From Nemertoderma westbladi (taxonomy: Eukaryota; Xenacoelomorpha; Nemertodermatida; Nemertodermatidae), in the NCBI GenBank assembly GCA_032718475.1, contig JAUCBJ010004624.1, forward strand, positions 16,969 to 80,968: a DNA stretch of 64,000 bases, given 5' to 3'. How positions within the stretch are numbered: position 1 is the first letter of the stretch; every line of letters starts with the position of its first letter. Positions 39,518 to 49,949 of this stretch are shown here, piece by piece. Under the pieces are notes generated by a model that searched no databases, had not been told where the DNA came from, and saw only the letters and a program-made list of their open reading frames with translations. The position numbers and the translations under genes were made by a program.

Positions 39518-40152
39518 GATGTAGATAGTTCACTATGTGTAGCCAGTGTAGTAATGAAGACCCTACTGTGTAGAGACTAAAGGTTACCGCGATGTAGGCC
39601 TACTGGTTAATAGTAATCGAAAAATCATCGGTTAAAATATTGTTTTAAAAGCTGTAGCTAGTTGTGGTAATAATAATATTGTTGACAAACCAACGCATCA
39701 ATATTACAACAGCGCAGTTCAAGAATAATGGCACTACTACTTGTTGCCATAGAAATATATCGCAAATAAGCTTAAATCGCCCCCAACACTGCATTTATTG
39801 TTGGCAAATTTGAAAACTTTGACGGATTATATCTCGAGAACGCTCCGGTCGAATTTGCTTAAATTTTTTTTCTGGGGTTTCTATGGCATATACTACCACT
39901 TTATTGAAAAAAATATCGGGGCCGAAAAAATAACACTAATGCGGTTCCGTGTATATTTAGTATTCCATGGTTGGAACCATGTTCTCTGGTGAAGATAAAG
40001 TTTTTATTGTAAAAACGTATTTTGAAACTCAGTCGCCCAAACTGACAGCTAGTGCATTTGGACACAAATTTCCAAATCAGCGTCTTCCTAAAAACGCTGA
40101 AACTTTAAGATTCGTGAAAAAACTTTCATCCGAATTCGGTTTCACCAGAAAA

Positions 40153-41574
40153 CTACTACTACTAGGATCGGCATGCTGCATTGCAGCTGCATTTTTAGGA
40201 ATGCTGTGCCGGCTTGTCAACAAAATTGCACCGCCACAACTCCCTATCACCCATGACATTTGCTAGATCATCCGCATCTTTAAGGCCTGTGTCCTTTAAG
40301 ATGCGTCTCAAGAAAGTCATGGGCTGTCCACCATGCTTATTCACTCCATGAGGCTGCCAAAGTACAAGATTATGCACTGGCTGGTCCTCACGGCGAAAGC
40401 AATGTCCTGCAAAGCGGAGGCGATTTTGTTCTAGTGTCAAGCTTGGGGGAACCAATGAGACACCTCCAATGTTATATAGTGTCTGGTTGGAGATGTGTGC
40501 ATTGTACTTGACACAATGAACCCGGCGTAGCATTCTTGTGAATGTGCCATCCAGAGATTTGGTGTCCTCAGCAGTTAGAGCCCAGCATGGACTCCCGTAG
40601 AGTAGTACTGGAACTACTGCTGCTCTAAATAATCGGACCCTAAGTTTCCGATTAATTCTCGGTGACTTCCAAATCCTGGAAAGCCTATTCAAGGCTGCCC
40701 ATGCCTTTCCCTTACGTATTCGAAGGTCCTCACCTGACTTCCGCATCCATGATCCCAGGTAACAGAAGTCGTCCACATGCTCAAGCATACCATCCTTTGA
40801 GCTTATGCTCATCCGATCAGAGACTTGCTGAGGACTTTCAAAGTTAACTGTCATAATTTTGGTCTTTCTGGAGTTAATAAAAAGACCAACACTAGAAGCA
40901 GCATGTTCTAATGAGCCGAGGAGCCGTTGGGCTCCCTCTAATGATTCTGAGAGTACTCCTAAGTCATCAGCCAAGTCTAGATCAGTTAGGTACTTGGCAG
41001 GATTTCCTCGACTTCTGGAGCCAGTAGGTGGAGTTATCATCACCCCATCATCATTATGATGATCTAAGGACATGCGTAGAACATAGTCATTAGTCAACCA
41101 CAATAATGAACAAGAATGGTGCAAGTGTGTCTCCTTGGAGGACGCCCCATAACACTTCAAATGGTTCTGTGTCACCGTCAACAGTAGACACAAATGTTGT
41201 CGAACCATCGTATACTGATCTGATTGCTGCAATAATTTCATCAGGAATCCCATATAATGAAAGTATGCTGAACATACGTGAGCGAGAGACTGAAACAAAG
41301 GCCTTGAAGAAGTCAACAAAGATAACAGCCAGATGCCTGTCTTTCTTTATTGATAATTCTTCAATTATCCTTCTAAGTGCCAAAATGGGCTCGATGGTCC
41401 CACGACCGTTACGGAACCCATTCTGATTTCCACGGAGCAGTCTCTCAATGGGATCCCTGATGCGATTTAATAGGATCCTATTGTATAGCTTTGCAGCAAT
41501 CGAGATCAATGAGATTCCCCGAAAAGAACCATAGAGTGTGAGGTTGCCCTTCTTGGGAACTGGCACCAACTTTT
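40153..41574 (-). mobile_element. RTE-like LINE, family 1, copy 1 (5'-truncated)
   Basis: The target duplication TTCACCAGAAAA (40141-40152 and 41575-41586) brackets the insertion within the mariner transposase. Reverse-transcriptase frames 41569-41090 and 41319-40195 (minus) overlap, with a frameshift near 41090 where GACTA is repeated. Motifs include PVPKKGNL, GNQNGFR, FVDFFKAF, GVLQGDTLAPFLFI, the catalytic-box equivalent LADD (FADD in the other copies), LLYGSPCW, and a C-terminal RLRFAGHCFRREDQP region. It lacks the endonuclease and the N-terminal RT. The 3' end carries a short TGCAGC-type hairpin followed by (TAG)n. The D-to-V change in FKAFD and F-to-L change in FADD argue that it is dead. 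Confidence 0.85.
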
Positions 41575-41884
41575 TTCACCAGAAAAATGGGGTCAGGAAG
41601 ACGCATTTCGTGTTTCAAGAGATATCATTGAGGCCCATTTTATCCAGAATCCCAAGGCATCATTGAGGCGGGCATCACTATCATTAAGCTACAGTCGTAG
41701 TATTCATTATTCAAAGAGTTGTTAAAGAAACTCAAATTTAAATCTTACAAAATTCAGCTCCTATATGAAATTCAACATAACGACTACACCAGACGTGTCA
41801 ATAATGCGGCCCACATATTGAACTTTCTAGAATCTAAGGACTTATCCAAGGTATTCTTTAGTGATGAGTCTACCTTATATATAT

Positions 41885-42475
41885 ACAGGATATAGAGGCG
41901 GGTAGATAGAACCAAAACAATAAACGATAGTTAACACATGTTACAAGATTATGCAAGTGAGTAAAGGAGCAGTTTACAAAGGCAGGTAGATAGAACCAAA
42001 ATAATAAACGATGGTTAACACGTGTTACACCATGTAGGTTAGTAAAGAATGAGGTTGCGGAGGCGGATAGATTGAACCAAAACAATAAACGTATTACAAG
42101 TTTATGCAGGTTAGTAAAGGAGCAGGCTATAGAGGCGGGTAGATAGAACCAAAACAATAAACGATAGTTAACACATGCTACAAGATTCTGCAGGTTAGTA
42201 TAGGAGCAGGTTATAGAGGCGGGTAGATAGAACCAAAACATTAAGCGATAGTTAACACATGCTTCAAGATCATGCAGGTTAGTAAAGGAGCAGGTTATAA
42301 AGGCGGGTAGATAGAACCAAAACAATAAACGATAGTTAACACATGTTACAAGATTATGCAGGTTAGTAAAGGAGCAGGCTATAGAGGAGGGTAGGTAGAA
42401 CCAAAACAATAAACGATATTTAACACATGTAACAAGATTATGCAGGATAGTAAAGGAGCAGGTTACAGAGGCAGG
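41885..42475. repeat. 84-bp minisatellite (7 copies)
   Basis: The unit starts near GGCGGGTAGATAGAACCAAA and ends near GGAGCAGGTTATAGA. The period is 84 bp, a multiple of 3, so the minus strand shows a 28-residue repeating open frame. I regard that as a by-product. One unit near 42062-42110 is shortened. It abuts the broken mariner coding region. Confidence 0.85.
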
Positions 42476-42490
42476 CTTATAAATAATATT

Positions 42491-42723
42491 TGTCCTCTTG
42501 AGTTGCTATAATGTGATACGTTTTGCCCCATTGAGTTGCTATAATGTGATACGTTTTGCCCCATTGAGTTGCTATAATGTGATACGTTTTGCCCCATTGA
42601 GTTGCTATAATGTGATACGTTTTGTCCCCTTGAGTTGCTATAATGTGATACGTTTTGTCCCCTTGAGTTGCTATAATGTGATACGTTTTGTACCCTTGAG
42701 TTGCTATAATCTGATACGTTTTG
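42491..42723. repeat. 33-bp minisatellite (7 copies)
   Basis: The core is TTGAGTTGCTATAATGTGAT followed by ACGTTTTG and a C-rich end (CCCCA, TCCCC or TACCC). The 33-bp period gives open frames in several phases on both strands, not taken as coding. Confidence 0.92.
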
Positions 42724-44108
42724 AACCAATATGTCGCAGTGGGCAACAAGCAAGGCGAGGGCCGGAAGATCATCCTGGTAACAGATACAACTCGTCTCAA
42801 CTTAAGTTAGTTTTATCAAATATACTTGAAACTGAAAAATTTATCCCGTTATTAGACAGTTTTTAAGCGGCCCATATTACCTTAAATCATCAGTGGATAA
42901 CTAAATGGGTGAAGGTTACTACATCGCCATACACTTTCGTAGTTAATCACGGAGTTAATTCCGGTGTTTTTGAGAGACCGTTTGGGGAAAGTCAGTGGCC
43001 TTCCACCCACCACGTCTATTCTCACCAGTAGGCTCTTCCACAACAGCACATGGTTGTGTAGAGGTTGATCCTGCCGCGGAAACAGTGCCCAGTAAGATTC
43101 AGGCTGAGATTCCGCAGGGTGTTGCTGATGGTGTCTAGACAGAGGTCACGATCCGCTTGTGTATATAACATTTCACTGTAAATAATACTAACTGCATTTA
43201 GTATCCATCGTCAGTTGTTCATTTTCAACTGTTTTTAACACCCACCACCTAACACTTTACATTAACAATACAATTTCACCATATTATATTTTATATAATA
43301 AATAACATATGCTAACGTATTGTATGTGATGGATGGTTGAATAAAGAAATCGAGGCAACACAGAGAGCCGAAACTAGAAGGTTACTGTCTCCATGGTGTT
43401 CGTAATAGTATTAATAAGGCGCCAAGAATGGTGCTATTGAAGAAAATTATGTAATCCGAGCAAAACGCAAAGAAGATACGCTGACTTAATTAATCAATTA
43501 ATTGTTTTTTAAACGTGTATTTAAAAAAAATATAGTTAACAGGAAGGGCAACATACAGTACGAGCAATAATTAATAAACAACACAAAAATAATGATAAGA
43601 GAAATGAAATGTCACTGAGTGTCATCATACACTTATAGTTAATTAAATTTACGATATTAACACTATTAATATACCGTTATATAATGTTAATTCTATGTAT
43701 CAAATTTGTGTTTATCCTTTATTTATTTGCACAACACAAACCGAAAACTTTATTGGTTGTCTCAGTTAGTCTCAGTTATAGTTAGGCTCGCTAAGCAATA
43801 CGTATAAAGTATGACAGTTTATTTCCAGTACGCTTCCCCCAGAACTATACTTCCCAAAGGAAATTGGTACTCAATTAGATACCACCATTTAAGTAAGAAA
43901 TACCAATTAAGAATAAATAGTTCGAAGTAAATATAGTACAACAAATTCATATTATTTTCTTTACTGGAAATTATGCCTTTTGAGAATTAACTAGATTATG
44001 AAAGTATTCAAAATAATTACCAAATTATCTGTAACAATAACTATTAAATATTAACGCAAGGTTGAAGGCAATACCGGCCATATAGTTGGTGTTCAGGCAG
44101 TCTAAAAT
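42724..44108. other. Intergenic, no gene seen
   Basis: Positions 42960-43160 have a more balanced composition than their surroundings and could be a gene fragment or old repeat. No frame there is recognisable. The rest is AT-rich without clear structure. Confidence 0.45.
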
Positions 44109-44828
44109 CTAAAGGGATAACATTAGTCCAATAAAAGTGACAATGAAAACATTTAAGCTTCCCAAGGATTTGATAGCGATGTTTGGAACCAATGTAGCAG
44201 TAATGTTAGTTGCTATCCTCGAAGGCGCATCAGTAGTAGTTGTTGTTTTTGTCATGGAATCTTCTGGCCCAGATGTAGTGTAAGGTATAGGGTTGCCATC
44301 CAAATCGAGATGAAAGATAGGGTGTTCCCAGTTGTAGGTCCCGTCGCTATTTGAAAAGCCGGGTGGTGACTGGAATTCCGGATGGTCAATTGAGTCGCAA
44401 ACTTCTTTCCCTTCACAGCATATTTCTATGCAAGAACTCAATAATATTTTCGCAGAAAGTCCCTCTACGTAACTCGCGTCTAAAATCCCCTGCATCAAAG
44501 ATGTGAAGCTGGTGCATGGTTGTTCGGGTTTGGCTTCACACCCGTTGTATGCGCAGCTCTCATACGACGCACGGATCGCAATTTTAGCATCAGGGTATCC
44601 TATCAAGTAGGCTGCTGATAATGTCTCCCATTTGTGACAAACTGGGCATAGCGAATCATTTACTTTTTCTGATGTTTCTTGGACTCGCCAATCCCAGTTT
44701 AAATCTCCCACCTCCTCGAAGCTGGACGATAGCTGTGTCAGCACAAGCCCATGGCGGCAGGTAACATTTACACCATGTACCAAGCCAACAGAGAGGGCAG
44801 TAATACCAAATGTCAACACACGAATCAT
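44109..44828 (-). CDS. Secreted, probably GPI-anchored cysteine-rich protein
   Basis: 239 residues in a single exon. The N-terminus MIRVLTFGITALSVGLVHG is a good signal peptide. The ectodomain has cysteines in CPVC, ESCAYNGC, PEQPC, SSCIEICC and KEVC contexts, which suggests several disulphides. NxS/T sites (NVT, NDS, NIT) suit a glycosylated surface protein. A threonine-rich stretch (TKTTTTTDAPS) precedes a hydrophobic C-terminus (NVFIVTFIGLMLSL) with no basic tail, the usual arrangement for GPI anchoring. I do not recognise the family; the cysteine spacing is not clearly Ly6 or EGF. The frame is intact and free of transposon motifs, so it is probably a real host gene. Confidence 0.6.
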   Translation of the reverse strand: MIRVLTFGITALSVGLVHGVNVTCRHGLVLTQLSSSFEEVGDLNWDWRVQETSEKVNDSLCPVCHKWETLSAAYLIGYPDAKIAIRASYESCAYNGCEAKPEQPCTSFTSLMQGILDASYVEGLSAKILLSSCIEICCEGKEVCDSIDHPEFQSPPGFSNSDGTYNWEHPIFHLDLDGNPIPYTTSGPEDSMTKTTTTTDAPSRIATNITATLVPNIAIKSLGSLNVFIVTFIGLMLSL

Positions 44829-44880
44829 TAAAACTGCGTGGTGCTCAAATAATAGGAACTGTCATCCGAGTTTTAATGCA

Positions 44881-44888
44881 TTTATATA
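44881..44888 (-). promoter_or_regulatory. Candidate TATA box for the GPI-anchored protein gene
   Basis: The minus strand reads TATATAAA about 53 bp upstream of the ATG at 44828. The spacing would fit a short 5' leader, but AT-rich DNA makes chance matches common. Confidence 0.3.
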
Positions 44889-46811
44889 TTATTATGTAAT
44901 CAAACAGCAAACAGGGTTATACAAAACTCAAATAATGTCTTCACACTATACTGTATACAAGACTCAAATAGCGTGTCTAAGGAGTTAAATATCTTGAAGC
45001 AGACAATATGAAAATTAATATTTTTTGTGGAATATATCTATTTAGTTGATAAATAATTGACAAAAACAATCACAAATTATCTTCTCTATACATGATTCAT
45101 CAGTAAATACAAGTATTAAAATGTATGTAATATAATATAACGTATATTTTGTGCTATATTTTAGTGCTATAATTCATTGATATATTTAGTAAGTACGTAC
45201 AGTAGTGCTATGACTATATTAGTAATAATATGTTAAAATAAATAGTAATTATAATAATAATAATATATTACTATGATGATTCATTTAAAAAGTTGTCAGG
45301 ACAGAGTATGGCAATCTTGAGACGCTTCTTGAGTCTGGCATTGGCCTTGAAGTTGCGGTTGATCTTGCAAATGTCATGGGCGATAGGGAGTTGTGGTGGC
45401 AAAATTTGTCAACAAGCCGGCACAGCATTATCATATGTGTATTTATAAATATTGTGAATATGATTTTGGAACTTTACCAACGCGTGCACAGTGCAGTTTT
45501 ACAAAAAATTATTAAAATAGAGTAAGTTGTCAATTAAATCAACCCAATATTGTGCTATAAAAGTATTCCTAAATTAGAAACAGAAATGTGACCAACCGTA
45601 AGTATAGTCATTATTTTATATTAGCAGGGACACGATGTGCACCCTGTTGAATACAGTAAGTAAGTTGCTCGAACACAAACTATGTAGGCTTGACTTCTGC
45701 ATACGCGAAATGCAGAAGCAATTACCCAATGCCCAGTCTGCACAGTCTACTCACCTATAACTACTGTAAACGTTCCCTCTTTAACCGTGCTAAGACTGAA
45801 CCACTAACATTCAGTGAAACTGTTGGGATGAACTTCATTAAAAACTGCTACAGCAACAGTAACTGCGGAAGTTTCATATCTAAGCATAAACGTATCCTGT
45901 CTTATTTCAATGTCGTTTGAACATCTGTCCGATGCCTGTTTGCGTGTTGTGCTGCAAATATATTTTATTGATTCAATTATCCCGAGACCGTCAATGATTA
46001 TTACGGACCATATTATTGTGTTGTTATAATATTAAGCCATAATGTTTTAATCATTAAAATTATTCATCTACCGTCTCATTAACATGACAGCGGGAGTTTT
46101 ATGTCCAAATATAAACGTGGTTTTTGACGCAATCTGAGTAACGAACTACCCATAAATAAATTATATGTTTCAGTATCTATAAACATTGATTTTATAATTG
46201 TATAGTATACGTTGAGTATTACTGTAATTCCCCATGTATCCACTGTCTACTGTAACCTTACTTTACCAATACCTTATATTACCCATATTGATCTGATTTT
46301 ATTCGTGCTGTGCACATTTTATCTTCTTATAACAATGTCAATTTTATTTGATTAAACAATAATAATAATATTAATAATAAGTAAAATTAGAGACCTCGCG
46401 TGTGCAAAAATATTTAGTTACATTTTTTCATATGTTTTTCGTAGGGATTTGGCTCATCAGCTACAGTAACAACCCGCGGAGAACACATGTTACTCTTACA
46501 ATCTGCATCTAAAACATAACCAACACCCTAATCATTATAATAATTGACTGTAAAGCCGGACCGTGCATGGACCGTTGGTTGGAAGTTGGATCAATATGCA
46601 AACTATTTCGTACAAACACGCGATTTACTAGCAATGGTGTTTAATCCCATTAGAGTTGCTAAAGAAATGATGAAAATTGATAAGGAAACTAGAAAGTCAG
46701 TAAAGCTGGCTATAACTACTACTGTATTCGACCTGTTGCATTGAATCTGCACATTAAGATGCTATGCCAGATTAACAAAAACATTTTGTCACTATAATGC
46801 AATCCACAATT
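44889..46811. other. Intergenic with a LINE 3' fragment
   Basis: AT-rich DNA. The only recognised element is the LINE fragment at 45323-45430, listed separately. Small open frames at 45690-45920 and 46544-46744 have no recognisable motif and are not called. Confidence 0.45.
45323..45430 (+). mobile_element. Diverged 3' fragment of LINE family 1
   Basis: It matches the last 110 bp of the coding end of the family-1 LINE, including GCAAATGTCATGGGCGATAG, GGGAGTTGTGG and GACAAGCCGG-like words, with many substitutions. This is an older insertion than copies 1-3. Confidence 0.75.
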
Positions 46812-46953
46812 ATTGGCAAGCCCAATTCCGATTATCCGCCTCTTCAGGGCCAGTGCCCTTTAGGAGGCGTTTCATGAAAGGGACGTCCACCATGCTTATT
46901 TTCTCAATGGGTCTGCCAAAGCACAAGATTGTGCACTGGCTGGTCCTCCTGAA
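46812..46953 (-). mobile_element. Diverged fragment of LINE family 1
   Basis: The minus strand reads the C-terminal part (AGTGCACAATCTTGTGCTTT, then a proline/histidine block, then GGGCACTGGCC). It ends sharply against BEL/Pao sequence at 46954. Confidence 0.7.
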
Positions 46954-47054
46954 AGCCTGGAAAGCATTAGAGAGTTGATTTGGAAATCCTAAGAAGGTAC
47001 TAAAAGCAATGGTAAATGAATTATACGCTGTTGGAAAGTGAGTAACAATACCGG

Positions 47055-48080
47055 TGGGATCATGGGGCGTCCTCCAAGGAGGGGCGTCCATTGTTATGGG
47101 GCGTCCTCCAAGGAGACACACTTGCACCATTCTTGTTCATTATTGTGGTTGACTATGTTCTACGCATGTCCTTAGATCATCATAATGATGATGGGGTGAT
47201 GATAACTCCACCTACTGGCTCCAGAAGTCGAGGAAATCCTGCCAAGTACCTAACTGATCTAGACTTTGCTGACGACTTAGGAGTACTCTCAGAATCATTA
47301 GAGGGAGCCCAGCGGCTCCTCAGCTCATTAGAACATGCTGCTTCTAGTGTTGGTCTTTTTATTAACTCCAGAAAGACCAAAATTCTGACAGTTAACTTTG
47401 AAAATCCTCAGCAAGTCTCTGATTGGATGAGCATAAGCTCAAAGGATGGTATGCTTGAGCATGTGGACGACTTCTGTTACCTGGGATCATGGATCCGGAA
47501 GTCAGGTGAGGACCTTCGAATACGTAAGGGAAAGGCATGGGCAGCCTTGAATAGGCTTTCCAGGATTTGGAAGTCACCTAGAATTAATCGGAAACTTAAG
47601 GTCCGATTATTTAGAGCAGCAGTAGTTCCAGTACTCCTCTACGGGAGTTCATGCTGGGCTCTAACTGCTGAGGAGACTAAATCTCTGGATGGCACATTCA
47701 CAAGAATGCTACGCCGGGTACATTGTGTCAAGTACAATGCACACATCTCCAACCAGACACTATATAACATTGGAGGTGTCTCATTGGTTCCCCCAAGCTT
47801 GACACTAGAACAAAATCGCCTCCGCTTTGCAGGACATTGCTTTCGCCGTGAGGACCAGCCAGTGCATAATCTTGTACTTTGGCAGCCTCATGGAGTGAAT
47901 AAGCATGGTGGACAGCCCATGACTTTCTTGAGACGCATCTTAAAGGACACTGGCCTTAAAGATGCGGATAATCTAGCAAATGTCATGGGTGATAGGGAGT
48001 TGTGGCGGTGCAATTTTGTTGACAAGCCGGCACAGCATTCTTAAAAATGCAGCTGCAATGCAGCATGCCGATCCTAGTAG
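47055..48080 (+). mobile_element. RTE-like LINE, family 1, copy 2 (5'-truncated)
   Basis: The target duplication AGTAACAATACCGG (47041-47054 and 48079-48092) lies within BEL/Pao DNA. The frame to 48044 is open and covers GVLQGDTLAPFLFIIVVDYV, DFADDLGVLSES and the C-terminal region, but not the N-terminal RT or endonuclease. The 5' junction is irregular: GGGGCGTCCTCCAAGGAG occurs twice within 40 bp, as in aberrant target-primed reverse transcription. The 3' end has the hairpin plus a short TAG tail. Confidence 0.85.
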
Positions 48081-48617
48081 TAACAATACCGGAGCTTTGG
48101 ACATTTACCATGCGTCATCCGCATATTTACCATACGTAAACCACACAAACACGAACTAATCACATCTCACAATATGAAAGGTTTGGTAGATCTACTTCCG
48201 CTATACATTAGGAACTCATGGCACAAAGAAGCGGCAATTATGAGATTGGGGAGAGGAAGATAACTTAAATTGGAAGAATTAGAAGGTTTCTTGGCAGATC
48301 AAATAGAAATCATTGATTACCCAGTATATGGAGAGGAATTGCTACAATAAACCAAAAGAAGAAAAGAAAAAAGAGATAAAAGAAAAGATGCAGGAATAAT
48401 TTGTAAAAAGCCACTTTCCCCATTTTCCGCTGGGTAGTGCAGAGAATACGATTCGTTCACAGTATAAAAGGATGTTCATTGGAAAGGAATAAAGCAGGAT
48501 GATAAACGTGGAAGTACATCAGACAAAATGAATTATGTAGTTGGTGTGTGCTATAAGGGCATATAGCCAAAGGATGTAGAGAAAAACGGAGTTATAGAAG
48601 TAGGAGCTCGGACTACT

Positions 48618-48839
48618 ATGATAGTCGGCAACAGTATTGAGAGAGGGAGAGCTCAAGAGAGAAATTATGATAGACGCATCAATTATTCCGATGATAGGAG
48701 AAATTACTCGAATGACAGAGGAAAAAATTTTAGTGACAGAAGAAGTAACTCAAATAATAGGAGCAATTATGATGACAGGAGGAATAATTTGGATAGTAGG
48801 AATTTTCCCAATAGGGAAAATTATTCAAGCAGCATTTGA
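48618..48839 (+). pseudogene. Arg/Asn/Asp-rich tail of the BEL/Pao gag
   Basis: 73-codon open frame with repeated RRN, SNDR and DDRRN words. It lies directly between the zinc-knuckle remnant and the protease remnant, so it is probably the nucleic-acid-binding end of gag, not a separate gene. Confidence 0.5.
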
Positions 48840-49949
48840 GATATTGACAATAGATATAGAGTACACCAACCAAAAGTTAATAAATGGGAAAGAAGAACAG
48901 AAAGTGAACCAAAATGTAAACCACAAGGGACACAAGAAACAAAGATAGTGACGAGAGTGGGTACAAAGAGTGGTTATAAGATATTACCAGTGTTAGTGAC
49001 ATCACAAACAAGTAAAATAGGTATAACTAACCATGTATGCACTGTTGGACGAAGGAGCGTCATCTACACTAATATCGGAAAGAATATATAATAGAGTTAA
49101 ACGGGAAGGATAATAATTTATAATGAATTTAGCAATGGTAGGAAACCAGATAGAAAAGATAAAGTCCAAGTTAGTAGATGTTACTATTTCTGCAGTAGAG
49201 GGACAATGTAACTTCAGTATAGAAGTACCAAAAACAGCTATGATGGACCACCTTTGAATAAGTAAAGCTCTACTACTACTACTAGGTCGAGCGAACTCGG
49301 ACAGTGGAAATGAGATCCTTCCAGGCTTCCCGATTCTCCATAGTTGTCGCAATTTCGTTTCTCCCAAGTTCAGTATCCCTTTCATGTTGATCTATATATG
49401 TTATGGCCGTTCGTCCACGACTACGCTTTCCATGAGTTGGTTGCCAGAGAAGTAGATCTGGTATGACCTTGTCTTTACTTCGCCAGCAGTGCCCACTGAA
49501 TCTTAATCTGCGTTCACGGAGGGTGGTTGATACAGGTGGTATTGTACCATAAAGCTCGGCATTTGTCATGTGTTGTCTCCAGCTGATGTTTAGGGCTGCG
49601 CTTAGTAGTCTTGTGTAGCAACATAAATTCGTTGTTCAAGTGATTTAGTCAGTGTCCAGGTCTCAACCCCGTATAAAAATACACTTTCCACTATGGCTCG
49701 AAAGAACTCAGGTGCCTGGAGAGATCTGATTTCCAGATGGTATCCATTTTTGATAGAGCTACCCAAGCCTTTGCTTTCCTAACTTCTATGTCCTTTTTGC
49801 TACTCTCTATTCATGATCCAAGGTACTGGAAGTCATCGACCTTACTTAGATGATTATTATCAATGGTTGTCAAGTTTCCATCAATATTAAAGGTCATGAA
49901 TTCGGTCTTGGTAGCATTTATATGCAATCCAACCTCCTTAGCAACCTCC

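Larger units (their letters stand above)
35861..39969 (-). mobile_element. P-element-like THAP transposon with 130-bp TIRs
   Basis: Inverted repeats 35861-35990 and 39839-39969 agree over about 130 bp with only a few mismatches. They begin ATGGAATACTAAATATACAC. GTTGGAAC is duplicated at 35853-35860 and 39970-39977, an 8-bp target duplication as expected for P elements. The outermost base is ambiguous: the element may begin CATGG, giving a 7-bp duplication. Inside are a THAP exon and a transposase body on the minus strand, a 22-C tract (36212-36233) and a 30-bp minisatellite (36600-36800). The transposase frame is broken, so this copy is probably not autonomous, yet both ends look intact. Confidence 0.9.
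35553..41880 (+). pseudogene. Mariner-like transposon remnant, split by two insertions
   Basis: The left end ACAGGGTGTCCC at 35553 is a typical mariner-type terminus beside TA. Transposase segments are at 39979-40152 and 41575-41880. The first is an N-terminal helix-turn-helix region (SGEDKVFIVKTYFETQSP..., FGHKFPNQRLP). The second has SPRxSLRR-like text (IQNPKASLRR), SYKIQLLYEIQHNDYTRR and the catalytic-type motif FFSDES at about 41859-41875. A P-like transposon sits just before the start codon and an RTE-like LINE sits within the coding region. Frameshifts and stops are present, and the 3' part is replaced by an 84-bp minisatellite. This is a dead copy. Confidence 0.75.

Noticed and set aside
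41870-42866. Repetitive frames on both strands, including a 179-codon one
   Set aside because: They are by-products of the 84- and 33-bp minisatellites, whose periods are multiples of 3.
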